In this document: piece by piece, positions 1 to 8,965 of the stretch
How positions within the stretch are numbered: position 1 is the first letter of the stretch
Layout of the letters: each line of letters opens with the position of its first letter
DNA from: Notospermus geniculatus
Taxonomy: Eukaryota > Nemertea > Pilidiophora > Heteronemertea > Lineidae
Length of the DNA stretch: 64,000 nucleotides
NCBI GenBank assembly: GCA_002633025.1
Contig: NMRB01001472.1
Coordinates: forward strand, 27,092 to 91,091
Direction: 5' to 3'
The notes under the pieces: model-generated
What the model saw: the letters and a program-made list of their open reading frames with translations, nothing else
Told to the model about the DNA's origin: nothing
The model's database searches: none
Translations under genes and position numbers: made by a program

Positions 1-105
1 GACGAAAGAGTTCAGCATTTGTGAACATCTCTGGGCGAATATAGATCGATTTCGCCAGGCGCCATCTTGGATCGTCGTCATGGTATTCCAGGAAACTCGC
101 GCATG

Positions 106-170
106 CGTAGTTTGCTGAGTGGAAGATTGTAAACACGGAAGCAATCAGCTGATTTTGACATTTCGCATGC
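106..170 (+). repeat. Left arm of imperfect inverted repeat around the THAP/YqaJ module
   Basis: The first 19 bases (106-124) are identical to the reverse complement of 3955-3973. After that the two arms stay alignable but diverged for about 50 bases (shared TAAACA, GAAGCA, TGATTT and GACA blocks). The arm lies just upstream of the THAP start codon; its partner lies just upstream of the SWIM/YqaJ gene on the other strand. They could be transposon terminal repeats or a duplicated promoter. No target duplication is visible. Confidence 0.6.
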
Positions 171-211
171 GGTTCGGAGGTAATGCTTGTTTTTTTCGTT
201 TTTGAGCTAAA

Positions 212-398
212 ATGGTGAAAACCTGTTGCGTCAGCGGTTGTAGGGCAATGTGGGGATCCCAGAATAACCTGAATTTTTTTCGTTTTCCGGCTGAATCGAA
301 AGATTCGGATAGACGTCGGCGATGGTTGCGAATTCTGAATTTGTCAGAAAGTGACGTGAAAGACCATCATTTTATGTGTTAACAACATTTCATAACAG
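212..398 (+). pseudogene. THAP zinc-finger exon with in-frame stop
   Basis: ATG at 212 opens a frame with the N-terminal half of a THAP DNA-binding domain: MVKTCCVSGC start (zinc cysteines), an FFRFP motif at about residues 22-26, and a basic RRRRWLR segment at 34-40. The second half of the C2CH motif follows as C56, then TAA (380-382), then Q-H-F, so the C-x2-H pair is kept but one of the two spacer codons is a stop. Reading on gives HFITG and then a perfect donor GTAAGT at 399-404, where THAP first exons often end. THAP domains bind DNA in transposases and host factors. No later exon on this strand was recognised. I read it as a disabled exon; a sequencing error at one base would restore it. 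Confidence 0.72.
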
Positions 399-795
399 GT
401 AAGTGTTATAACTAATGTTTGTCAACGCTTGAATTATAAATATTGGTGCAAATTGCACCACTGATGAAGGATTTTCTTGGAATAGTCAACAGGGTCATAG
501 GCCTAGCACACCCAGTAGGCTACATGGTAAGTTTCTTCATTTGCACATGGTCATGGAGGACCTCCAAGATTTATAGCAGAACATTCAGAAGGATAATGGC
601 ATATGTATGGAGGAAGGATCATATTTTTTCAATTTAGAACGGATGGACTAAAACCATTAATTGCAGGATTGAATAGCAGTGACCCTATTCACCCTGGCCT
701 GACTAGGCCTACAGCGTCTGGTCCCCCTCAGCCGACAACATTGCGCAGTGTTAAGAAGGATGAAACAGCAAGATAATTGTATGAAATTATGCAAT

Positions 796-801
796 TTTAT
801 T
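796..801 (-). terminator. Possible poly(A) signal, minus strand
   Basis: TTTATT on the plus strand reads AATAAA on the minus strand, downstream of the SWIM/YqaJ gene that runs leftward. It is a plausible end signal, but no exon between here and the gap has been confirmed. Confidence 0.25.
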
Positions 802-1084
802 TTACAAGCAATTTCTTAATCACTCTGGCCAGAGGTATGTACATGTAATAGTTAACAGGAGTAACCATCTTCACTCCACAGGCCTCCACAATATAAAAAT
901 TCTCTTTTCACTTTGGTACCGGTAACTCTTAATAAATCCTGAATAAAGAAAGGAATTTTCATGTCCCTTCCTCAGCACAAGAGATGGCCACAAAAGAAAC
1001 TGAAACAGGATTTTGGCTGAGGCAGGTACACAAACAGACTGAGCTGTGTGAGTGGCACATTGTAAACATGGTGAACACAAATAT

Positions 1085-1206
1085 TAGGTCAGGACTAAGT
1101 TTAGGATTAGGGGAGGGGTCAGTGACAAGGGTTGAGGGTCAGGGTTGGGCTTAGGGGCTTGGGCTAGGATAGTGTGTAGTATCAGGACTGGACGACATTC
1201 ACCCAT
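1085..1206. repeat. G/T-rich repeat ending in GGACGACATTCACCC
   Basis: A run of degenerate GGATTAGGGG / GGGTTGAGGG units ends in a GACGACATTCACCC motif. The same arrangement occurs at 58795-58900, where it follows a tRNA-derived SINE body, so this is probably a repeat tail and not a telomere tract. Confidence 0.5.
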
Positions 1207-1230
1207 TCAGCTAAAGTAGGGGCCTGACAA

Positions 1231-1396
1231 AATTATTAGAACAGGGGGAATTCAAGTTTTCATTCAAGGCAAATCAGTATCAACTTGTCAACATCGCTAA
1301 ATTGACTTCAAATACTTTTGATGTAGATATCAGAAGAATAAAGAATTGGAAATTTTGCCTTGAATCAAAACTTGAATTCCCCCTGTTCCAATAATT
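1231..1396. mobile_element. Palindromic MITE, 166 bp
   Basis: Arms of about 43 bases (1231-1273 and 1353-1396) are inverted copies with few mismatches, ending in AATTATTRGAACAGGGGG. The element lies beyond the assembly gap that interrupts the YqaJ gene, so frames running through it from the gene are not real protein. Confidence 0.7.
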
Positions 1397-1438
1397 ATGT
1401 CCAATACAGGGGCTTCATTTCTTGATGACAGTTGCTCA

Positions 1439-1703
1439 NNNNNNNNNNNNNNNNNNNNNNNNNNNNNNNNNNNNNNNNNNNNNNNNNNNNNNNNNNNNNN
1501 NNNNNNNNNNNNNNNNNNNNNNNNNNNNNNNNNNNNNNNNNNNNNNNNNNNNNNNNNNNNNNNNNNNNNNNNNNNNNNNNNNNNNNNNNNNNNNNNNNNN
1601 NNNNNNNNNNNNNNNNNNNNNNNNNNNNNNNNNNNNNNNNNNNNNNNNNNNNNNNNNNNNNNNNNNNNNNNNNNNNNNNNNNNNNNNNNNNNNNNNNNNN
1701 NNN
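1439..1703. other. Assembly gap (265 N)
   Basis: Unknown bases inside the 3' part of the minus-strand YqaJ gene. The C-terminal exon or exons could lie here. Confidence 0.99.
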
Positions 1704-2397
1704 AGCCAATGGGTGTCCACACAACAAAGCAGCCAAATTGGGCATTGCATATCTCCATCTGGCCTACAATCTGATAATAATAGTTGTGTCTTCTGCAAAG
1801 AGAGGGGGCACATTCATGTTGGCTGGAAGTGTGTGGGGATAGATAGAAGGAGTCAGAAGATGCAACACAGGGATGAAGATGACGAATAGAAAAGGGGCAT
1901 TTCACTTCCAGCACACCCTTTCCGTGGCAGGAACATTTCAGAACAGCATCAGGAGATGCTCCCAAATATGGATAAGTTGTATCCAAGACCAGGCCAGACT
2001 TAGAAATTGATGCATTAGCATGATGGTTAATGAATTGGACTTCAAAAGCATCAATAGCATCTTGTTCGTGGTCTCTACCCCACTTGATACTAGGAATGGT
2101 AGAGCTAGGCGAAGAATATTGACAGATTTTGTTCATCAGGGAAGTGGATGGTTTTTCAATCTTGGTCTTCATCACTTCACCAAACACGGAGGATGTTATC
2201 CGCCCTCTTCTGTAAACTGGTACCACACTTTGGTGTTTGACTGGCCTCTTGTTTCTACTTCCACATCACAGATGGCAGACTCAGAAATGTTGTGGATCAT
2301 CTCCATGGCTTCTTTTGTACTTTTACCAAGGAACATGTTGAAATTCTTCGGCACTGGAGGAGAACTCTTCATTGTTGGGTTGGTAGGGTTTGTAAGG
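1704..2397 (-). pseudogene. YqaJ-like nuclease domain with frameshift
   Basis: The first part (2397 to about 2213) reads an acidic helix ending VETRGQSNTKVWYQF, then hits a stop within a few codons. The domain resumes in another frame with RRGRITSSVFGEV, the usual next block of this family. It then shows IKWGRDHEQDAIDAF, YLGASPDAV, GVLEVKCPF and YYYQIVGQM: the D...ExK core of a PD-(D/E)xK nuclease (D near 1950, E and K near 1908-1900) plus the conserved glutamine. It runs into the gap at 1703. The frame change at about 2213 breaks the gene unless it is a sequencing error. Confidence 0.78.
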
Positions 2398-2640
2398 GGC
2401 CTGGAAAATCAGGGAATTTCACAATTCTCAGTTAAATCCAGGCCTGAAAAGTTATCTCACTATGGCCTGGAAAAGGCCTTGAATTTCCTATGCCCACTTT
2501 TTTTATAATAATGGTGTGATTTTTTTTAAGCACAGCGACTTCTGTTTTCACTGATCCCGAACCTAATCCGGTAATACCTGGAATTTTGGCCTGGATTCCC
2601 TGAAAAAGCCTTGAAAAGACCTGGAAATTTTGGAAGGAAT
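2398..2640. mobile_element. CCTGGAAA-type repeat inserted in the YqaJ gene
   Basis: Both ends hold degenerate copies of CCTGGAAAATCAGGGAATT and CCTGGAATTTTGGCC, and the middle holds T-rich runs. It separates the exon-3 coding block from the next coding block (PLTNPTNPTMKSSPP). Its minus-strand ends offer GT and AG dinucleotides, so removal as an intron is possible but unproven. Confidence 0.5.
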
Positions 2641-2852
2641 AGGTGTACGAACCGTGGGTTGACATGAGGATTAACAACTGTCAAGACTGCTGCATCAGGC
2701 ATTGTCGTTCGGAGAATGTTGAGCCAGGGCGTGACATCATCAAAATGAGGGCTGTTACAGGGCTTTGGTGGTTCATTCTCCTTGTCTACTACCCTCATCT
2801 TCTTCCGTGTAGGCTTGAAAAATTGGATGTCTGAGACTGGGGCTGGGTCAAC
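2641..2852 (-). CDS. SWIM/YqaJ gene, exon 3 (linker)
   Basis: It starts after TTCATTGACAG in phase 0 with VDPAPVSDI and carries a charged linker (RKKMRVVDKENEPPK) and a TPWLNILRTTMPDAAV segment. The coding sense is lost at about 2641, where a repeat with CCTGGAAA motifs begins. The boundary is approximate. Confidence 0.6.
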
Positions 2853-3042
2853 CTGTCAATGAAAACAATCATATTGGTCCTAGGCTAGCCACGAAAAATT
2901 GACTATGATAATTCAGTCCCTTTTGATCTATTGAAATTTCAAAAGGATTTTACAAAGTTATATTCATGCATTTACTGTAAGAAAAGGTTGCTCTCTGCAC
3001 ATTCAACATTCAAGTAGCTTCCTCATATTATAACTGATCTAC

Positions 3043-3169
3043 CTTTTTACACGAAACTCTGTTCCATGTGCATGGGAGGGATGTTGGTGCCTTCTGCTCA
3101 ATTGCCAGTCTGACAATTGCCTCAAGTTTGAACATGACTGCCGCCACATGAGAGCATGCTTCTCCTAAT
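3043..3169 (-). CDS. SWIM/YqaJ gene, exon 2
   Basis: The exon begins after TTTCTATTCAG and completes the SWIM motif: joined to exon 1 it reads CTCKAGLGEACSHVAA, i.e. C-x-C ... C-x-H. It is 127 bases (one base completing the split codon plus 42 codons) and ends at AAG/GTAGAT. It is too short to stand out as an open frame, but the domain match across the splice makes it convincing. Confidence 0.78.
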
Positions 3170-3398
3170 CTGAATAGAAAAAAACACTAAATTAAATATT
3201 GACAGTAACAATGAGGTGCTTATATCCTGTGAACACTAGCTCAACATCTATAGAGGAAATAATTTAAGTTTTAGAGAAAAGAAACTTTTAGAGGTCATGA
3301 ACAGTTACACTGCTTTTTTTCAACATGATCCTTACAATTTACATCAAACTGAACAAAAATGTGAAGGTTGGCATAAAAATAAATGGGAAAAAACTCAC

Positions 3399-3832
3399 CC
3401 AGCTTTACAAGTGCAATGAGCACATATTATGTCACCATTTGGCTTGGTACCAACCCAACATCGATGGGGCTTTTCAGACACTGCTTGCGAACGCATGACT
3501 TCAGCTTGGATAATGTGGTGGCGAGTTGGTGTTGTGAAGTGGTAGCAAGTTTGCACCCACCCACACGCATAAAAATTATATGCATCTAAAGACTTGTACG
3601 CTGACAAGGTCTGCTGAGTGTAAACACCAGGAGTATTGATGAGATAGGTGTAAATTTGGCCAAATTCTACCAAAGGCCAGTCATCAGTAGAATCCGTCCA
3701 AGTTGAACTGCGACGTAGGCCTGCAGCATGACTGAGAAATGGGTCGTCCGAGATCGTACAGCCTAACAAAGTCAATTTTTCTGCATATCGTAACTGATCT
3801 TCATGATTTAATGACTTGTAGTATTCACCCAT
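3399..3832 (-). CDS. SWIM/YqaJ gene, exon 1
   Basis: About 145 codons starting MGEYYKSL. A family-typical SLDAYNFYACGWVQ stretch precedes the first half of the SWIM finger, which ends AHCTCKAG (the C-x-C pair). The exon closes at a GTGAGT donor starting at 3398, splitting a glycine codon. The frame is open throughout. A longer frame upstream of 3832 has no family resemblance and includes a possible 3' splice site, so the ATG at 3832 is preferred. Confidence 0.75.
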
Positions 3833-3904
3833 GATTAGAAGAATGATTCTGAACAACAATAACGAAATATGTACACATGAATTAGGAAAAAACATCGAAA
3901 ATAC

Positions 3905-3973
3905 GCAGCGTTCGTGAACTGTCAATGGAAATCACCATGCTTCATTGTTTACCTTTCCACTCAGCAAACTACG
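3905..3973 (-). repeat. Right arm of inverted repeat around the THAP/YqaJ module
   Basis: Inverted partner of 106-170. The outermost 19 bases are identical. It lies upstream of the SWIM/YqaJ start codon and abuts an unknown base at 3974. Confidence 0.6.
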
Positions 3974-4307
3974 NTTATTGTGGTGTTAGATGTGGGGAAA
4001 ATGCATCTGAGAGGGTGTAATTTTCAATCCCCCCCTACGCCACAAAAGCTAGCTACGCCCCCGGTTCACTCACTTTCAATAACCGTTATCCTCTGCAGGA
4101 ATCCCCGTTTATCAACATTTTTACACTGCCTCAAACAACTTTCCTGCTTTTCTCATTTCAGACTGGCCCCATTTTCACCTGGCTTGGATTTGTGGGACAC
4201 ACCTCAGAAGACAGAGTGGTTTCAGCAGACACCAACCAACCGATTCATGGACTATGGGGAGTACATGTACATTGTTGTAAGAAAGACAGTGAAAAAGCAT
4301 ATAATCC

Positions 4308-4483
4308 AATGGGAGCTGTCAGTCAGTTGACCAATAGACCAACGAGTCACTACGGCCGAATTCAATGCCTTGCGGAGTCATTCATGGTTGACTAAGCACC
4401 AATCAGGAGAATTTTCTATTGTATTGGTCCGCTAGAACTTTGCTGCCGTCTTTTGGCGATAAACGCGGCTGACTGCTCCTATT
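4308..4483. mobile_element. MITE, AATAGGAGC family, copy 1
   Basis: It shares GAGCTGTCAGTGAGTTGACC near the left and CGGCTGACTGCTCCTATT at the right with copies at 18673, 31095 and 39481. The ends are inverted repeats of about 15 bases (AATAGGAGC-GTCAG). This copy has a degenerate left end. Confidence 0.65.
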
Positions 4484-4590
4484 GGTCTCCAGCAACGTCA
4501 CATCTAACTCATTTTGTCGCTCCCTTGTCTGGCTCGAATGTACCAACATGTGTCACTCTCTTGTCCGGATGTCCCTCTTAACAGTTGTAA

Positions 4591-4832
4591 AGGGCACGTT
4601 CACACCAAAACCTGATCCCGGTGTCTTTTGCGGTGCTGTTCTCGCCAGCCAATTTCTTCAACGCTATTTCGATGAACCGTCCACACGGAAATCCTGTGGC
4701 ATGCGGGTTCTCCCGCACGATTTTTTGTGTGGACGCTTCATCGAAATAGCATTTTGGTAGCGCTGAAGATATTTGCTTGCGGGAACCGCACCGCAAAACG
4801 CACCGGAATCCGGTTTTGATGTGAACGCACCT
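4591..4832. mobile_element. Palindromic MITE, GTTCACAYCAAAAC family
   Basis: Long arms of about 60 bases share GCGTTCACATCAAAACC, GCGTTTTGCGGTGC and GCTATTTCGATGAA in inverted order. It ends about 320 bases upstream of the amine-receptor start codon, so it lies in that gene's 5' region. Confidence 0.7.
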
Positions 4833-5060
4833 GAAGACCATCGGAACAATGGCTGCTTATACTGCATGCGGTCTGTTGTTCCTACAGCGACTATCGACAG
4901 TAAAAGAGTAGATTGTGCTGAACCTGAGTCTTTGACATTTGATCAGGATATCATATCGATTATAAAGAATGGAGGCCCACATTTGGTAAACCCCTTTTGT
5001 GCTTCTCGAGGAAAAGTCATTACTCTTGTTAAGAATTCGACACCAAGTGACTTTGCATCA

Positions 5061-5078
5061 TTTTTTCTCTTATTTCAG
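5061..5078 (+). other. 3' splice site before the amine receptor exon
   Basis: A pyrimidine run TTTTTTCTCTTATTTCAG precedes the receptor ATG by 76 bases. It implies a 5' untranslated exon further upstream and makes the whole receptor coding region one exon. Confidence 0.55.
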
Positions 5079-5154
5079 GGCATACGTACTTTATGATGGT
5101 AACTGTTGGTAACTGAGGATATACATAAGTAATTAGCACTGTACCATCTGCACA

Positions 5155-6429
5155 ATGGACGATGGAAACCAGTATGATATGGGCCAAAATGATACATTGG
5201 ATAACCTCACGGATTACACCGATGAGATACCAAGTAACCACACACTCACTGAAAAAACGCCTTTTTTCAAATACATTATTGGATTTATACTAGCCTTCAT
5301 GATTCTGACAACGCTAATGGGCAACTGTTTGGTAGTTCTAGCAGTCATCAACTACCGTCGTCTGCGGACAGTAACGAATTGTTTAATTGTGTCCCTGGCA
5401 ACGGCGGACATTGCCGTGGCAGTTTTCGTCATGCCTTACTCCTTAATTTACGAAATTGTCGGTGTGTGGAAATTCGGGTGGATATTTTGCTATTTTTGGA
5501 TATCGTGTGACGTCATGTGTTGTACTGGATCGATTTTACACCTATGCTTGATCTCTCTCGATCGTTACTGGGCCATTACTGAACCGTTACAATATAAACG
5601 CCGAATGTCACGGTGTAGGACTACATGGCTTATCGCAGGAGCGTGGTTATGCAGCTGTACGATTTCATTTATACCAATATACCTAGGTTGGTTTGCCAAT
5701 GACGTGAGCATATTGTACAAAAACGTTCCAAGTTGTGGCCTAGCTGTAAACAAAATTTATGCCGTTATATCGTCAATGACATCGTTTTATCTACCGTTAA
5801 TCGTCATGGTTTTTGCCTACATGCGCATCTTCCGAATCGCACGAATGCAGGCTCGAGAAATCAACAGAATGGAGCGGTCCATCAGGAACCATTGCGGCAC
5901 GGAAAACGATATCGGTGTCAAGAAGAAGAAACCGAGTCACAAAGACAGCAAAGCGATAAAAACGCTGGGAACTATCATGGGTATTTTCATCATATCGTGG
6001 CTTCCTTTCTTCCTCATGTACCTCATCTTGCCATTCTGCGACTCGTGTTTCATCCCGAAGCAAGCCGAGTCGGCAATAACATGGCTCGGCTACGCCAACA
6101 GCTTCATCAACCCCTGTGTTTACGCCTTTTTAAACAAAGACTTCAACACGGCGTTCCGCCGGCTTTTATCTTGCCCTGACAGGCGGTTCAGTGATAAGAA
6201 AAAGATGGTCATTCGTTACGAGCGCCAGAGTTGTTTTGAAGGAAACTGCCGCTCGACGTCCTCCTTGAGGACGCCGAGAAGGCTCTCGCCGGAAACTCCG
6301 CGAAGACTGTCACCGATGATTCCCGGACAACGCCGAAACTCGGTGGAAACGGCCGAAATCATTCTGACATCCGACCATCCCACTATTGGCAAGGGGCATT
6401 ACATTAATCCGTATTGGACAGACAGATAA
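5155..6429 (+). CDS. Class A biogenic-amine GPCR
   Basis: Complete 424-residue seven-helix receptor on one exon, ATG in good context (ACAATGG). The N-terminus has three N-glycosylation sites (N12, N17, N28). Landmarks: N57 (helix 1), D85 in LATAD (helix 2), C112-C194 extracellular bridge, D119 in helix 3 that binds the amine, DRY 136-138, serines 206, 207 and 210 in helix 5 before P214 (catechol-type pattern), SWLPFF 281-286, Y313, NPCVY 319-323, and a likely palmitoylated C340. The tail has a doubled TPRRLSP and an RRNS, three RRxS kinase-type sites (378, 386, 396). The mix of CDVMCCTGSILHLC, FIPIYLGWF and ILPFC resembles D1 dopamine, beta-adrenergic, octopamine-beta and 5-HT4 receptors; the ligand cannot be fixed from sequence, and Gs coupling is only an inference. 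Confidence 0.93.
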   Translation: MDDGNQYDMGQNDTLDNLTDYTDEIPSNHTLTEKTPFFKYIIGFILAFMILTTLMGNCLVVLAVINYRRLRTVTNCLIVSLATADIAVAVFVMPYSLIYEIVGVWKFGWIFCYFWISCDVMCCTGSILHLCLISLDRYWAITEPLQYKRRMSRCRTTWLIAGAWLCSCTISFIPIYLGWFANDVSILYKNVPSCGLAVNKIYAVISSMTSFYLPLIVMVFAYMRIFRIARMQAREINRMERSIRNHCGTENDIGVKKKKPSHKDSKAIKTLGTIMGIFIISWLPFFLMYLILPFCDSCFIPKQAESAITWLGYANSFINPCVYAFLNKDFNTAFRRLLSCPDRRFSDKKKMVIRYERQSCFEGNCRSTSSLRTPRRLSPETPRRLSPMIPGQRRNSVETAEIILTSDHPTIGKGHYINPYWTDR

Positions 6430-6476
6430 GAAAATAACTTATGATACGGTAATAGTTTCGGCAATCATCAGTTATT

Positions 6477-6627
6477 AGGGAGGTTTAGAAATCAAACGAT
6501 AAACGTAAACGTTAACGACAACGTTATTTTTGTACCGGAAATGCAATATAAAATCTGGTTAATGTGCAGTATGAAAAATAACGTTGTCGTAAAGTTTACG
6601 TTTATCGTTTGATTTCTAAATCTCCCT
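6477..6627. mobile_element. Palindromic MITE with AGGGAGGTTT ends (copy E1)
   Basis: About 56-base arms are nearly perfect inverted repeats: AGGGAGGTTTAGAAATCAA inward and its complement at the right. It lies just past the receptor stop codon, in the likely 3' UTR. Flanks read TTAT on both sides if the element is taken to begin TAGGG and end CCCTA, a possible 4-bp target duplication. Confidence 0.8.
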
Positions 6628-7002
6628 ATTATGACCGTTTCTGCTATCGTTTTGAAGATGACGGTGGCATTAAGTCACAAGACGACGCCACTCGTCATTG
6701 AACTATTGCTGTCGCTCAGCAACTTTTGTAACGTTTGGTAAAAAAAATCACTTTTCTATGAGGCAACGTATCCTCAAATATCCTCCCTGTTAGAAAAAAC
6801 AGAAGATTCTACAGAATAGTCCGTGCAGCAGAGTTTCAAGAACTTTCTGTAAATTTCCAGAAATGATTCAGGGTCAAAGGGATATTATGTCATTGCCCAT
6901 GACCCTTTGTTTGGAAGGTCCCTCCTACATTTAGATGTAACATAAAACGCAGGTCTTTGGTATCTTCGATAATCGAAGGCCGATCTGCTCACCACTGCGT
7001 TA

Positions 7003-7197
7003 AGCAGGCCTCACACGAGGACGGTTCTGACGGCGGTTCAGCACGGTTCAATAGGGAGGTTTAGAAATCAAGCGATAAATGCAATATAAAATCCGGTTAA
7101 TGTGTAGTATGAAAAATAAAGTTATCGTTTGATTTCTAAACCTCCCTATTGAACCGTGCTGAACCACCGTCAGAACCGTCCTCGTGTGAGGCCTGCT
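7003..7197. mobile_element. Element B (TTA target) inside A
   Basis: Arms begin AGCAGGCCTCACACGAGG. TTA flanks both sides (7000-7002, 7198-7200). Removing the insert gives GCGTTACATCG, closely matching the uninterrupted copy of A at 24.9 kb. A 3-bp TTA duplication is what PIF/Harbinger-type elements make. Element C sits exactly at its centre. Confidence 0.78.
7053..7147. mobile_element. Element C: short AGGGAGGTTT palindrome (copy E2)
   Basis: A 95-bp element with the same AGGGAGGTTTAGAAATCAA arms as E1, lacking some of E1's inner arm sequence. It interrupts the centre of B, where the host is itself palindromic, so the target duplication cannot be read. Confidence 0.75.
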
Positions 7198-7877
7198 TTA
7201 CATCGCACATCACCCTTCGAGAAATTGACCGGTCCGCGGCGAATCTGCTGCCTCTCGAAGAAGAGGCCAATCAGAACCGGTGCTGTAAAATTTGAATTGT
7301 GGTACCAATAGTGGTAGCCGAAGACCCGATATAAAGTGCAATTTGATTGGTCGACAGGTAAAGTTGGCATCGTGCCAAGATACGCCGCGGACTGGTCCAT
7401 TTCTCGAAGGGTGATGTGCGATGTAACGCAGTGTTGAGCAGATCGGCCTTCGATTATCGAAGATGGTCTTTGGTTCAGATGCAATGCTTTTAACTAAGTG
7501 ACTCCTGTAATTTCACAGGAAGTGCTTGAAACTCTGCTGCCAGAAAATTCCGTCTGTTAAATTCTTCTGTTTTTTCTAACAGTTTAGAAAAATTGTCGTT
7601 GTATTATTCGTTTGTAGTTTCGACCCAGATTTTTGACAACATAAAGACTGACGTAGCGATTTCATTGAATCTGGTTGCTTTGCATTTGTTCGTTACGATT
7701 AAGTTATTAGAAAGTCTGAATAAAACTGTTACGTTTATTTAAATATCAATTCAAAGGAGTTTGGCTTTTCATTTCAATGGTTTTGTATAGAATTCATTTC
7801 AGAATACATTAGTGTCTTTCCTGACCTTTCCAACAAAGATGGCAAACAGTTCTCACCATATAACGTCAGAAGCTTAA

Positions 7878-8074
7878 AGGAGCACGGTATTGCCACTTTT
7901 TCTCGACAGCCGGCGCCACTCTCCAACCCAGGGACTAACTACGTTGTCGGCGAATTGACCCGATTCACTACGTACATTTTGTAATGCATTTTTGTAGTTC
8001 GTCTTACTGCCGCTAGGTGGCTCCCTCTACGTTGGCAGTGAAATAACGCATTTGAGATCCAATACCGTGCTCCT
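7878..8074. mobile_element. MITE with TTAA target duplication
   Basis: Perfect 15-bp inverted ends AGGAGCACGGTATTG are flanked by TTAA at 7874-7877 and 8075-8078. A TTAA duplication is the signature of piggyBac- and Kolobok-type transposases. The 197-bp length means it is non-autonomous. Confidence 0.85.
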
Positions 8075-8078
8075 TTAA

Positions 8079-8965
8079 TACCATTCAATGCCGCTGGCAC
8101 GCTATTAGCTGGTCATGTGACCCACAGGCACAAAAGTTTAGGTAAAGTAATTGACTGAGAGGATGCATTTGGTGTTGTACATGTATCATGCGTGGGCAAT
8201 GAATGGCCACGACGTCATGTGGGAGAACCAGTTTCGTGAAGTCAACTGCATTCTTGGGGGAAAAATTCATGATATTGTTGTCTTTTGGTGTTAGAATCCT
8301 ATGAAAACTACAAGAACGCTAGGGTTGAAATGTGAAATGTGGTGTGTATAGGTCAGTGGGTGTATCCCCATTTCGCCTACACCCATTTCGTCAACACCCA
8401 CTTCGCCGTACCAGGCCATAATTTGATGGACCTCAGCAGAGGAGTGTAAATGCTGGCAGCTCTTTTGCAGACTTTCTCCGCTGCTCTGTAGGCTAAATAT
8501 ATTTACCATTTGCTGGTTCTGAAACCTTTTCCTTGGGGAAACCTCGTCGGCTATTATTTGAACGTAATTGTGCACAACACGCTAGGGGATTAATTTCATC
8601 ATCATGCTTTGTTATCGTCAACGAATAAAAGAAAAAATATTCCATTTCCTTAATGGATAGCCATCCTGCAAATTGACATGCACTGCTAGAAGTCAAAGGT
8701 AAAACGTAAAGTTTCTAAATGCAATCACCTAACCGTTTTGCCCGACACCAACTTTCCTATCGAACCCAAGCACGTTGTCATTTAGAAGTTCTGCAGAAAC
8801 CCTTCTGTAAATATTTAAAGTTCTCACTCAATATCGAAAACGACAAGAATATCTACTTAGTGGGCCACGAGAACTAAAGAATAATTACTTCATGACGGAA
8901 ACAGGACTTGATCTTTTACATGTAGATGGTATTCGCTTGATGCCGATAGTGCAGTCTAGCTGACA
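8079..8965. other. No gene recognised
   Basis: No coding sequence was recognised. The stretch 8366-8405 repeats CCCATTTCGYC with ACACCC spacers, a motif that also occurs at 14340-14372 and, inverted, at 14842-14880. Confidence 0.5.

Larger units (their letters stand above)
1704..3832 (-). pseudogene. SWIM zinc finger + YqaJ-like nuclease gene, broken
   Basis: A spliced gene with an N-terminal SWIM zinc finger followed by a YqaJ/lambda-exonuclease-like domain, an arrangement common in multicopy genes of aquatic invertebrates. The likely start is the ATG at 3832 (AATCATGG context). Exons seen: 3399-3832, 3043-3169, 2641-2852 and 1704-2397. Phases agree at both inspected introns (GTGAGT and GTAGAT donors; TATTCAG and TTGACAG acceptors). 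Two lesions: a repeat of about 245 bp (2398-2640) sits between the third and fourth coding blocks, and the frame shifts near 2213, where the upstream frame meets a stop just after WYQF while the YqaJ domain continues in another frame. The repeat might be spliced out, but the frameshift cannot be. The family function in animals is unproven; YqaJ relatives in phages are DNA recombination nucleases. Confidence 0.8.
6961..7465. mobile_element. Element A (8-bp target duplication) inside D
   Basis: Long inverted arms start YATCTTCGATAATCGAAGG. The flanks are a perfect 8-bp direct repeat, GTCTTTGG at 6953-6960 and 7466-7473, which fits hAT-type insertion. Its left arm is split by element B; the copy at 24842-25169 is unsplit and confirms the boundaries. 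Confidence 0.85.
6787..7582. mobile_element. Outer element of a four-level nest (family D)
   Basis: The ends CTGTTAGAAAAAACAG and CTGTTTTTTCTAACAG are perfect inverted repeats. Next to them, GCAGCAGAGTTTCAAG on the left matches CTTGAAACTCTGCTGC on the right. The middle holds elements A, B and C nested inside each other. A related 300-bp copy without inserts lies at 51448-51747. Confidence 0.8.

Noticed and set aside
1085-1206. Telomere-like repeat
   Set aside because: Irregular GGGTTAG-like units that recur next to a SINE at 58.8 kb; a dispersed repeat tail, not a telomere.
1330-1774. Long open frames across 1330-1770 on both strands
   Set aside because: They are open only because of the run of Ns and, on the minus strand, end in a MITE arm.
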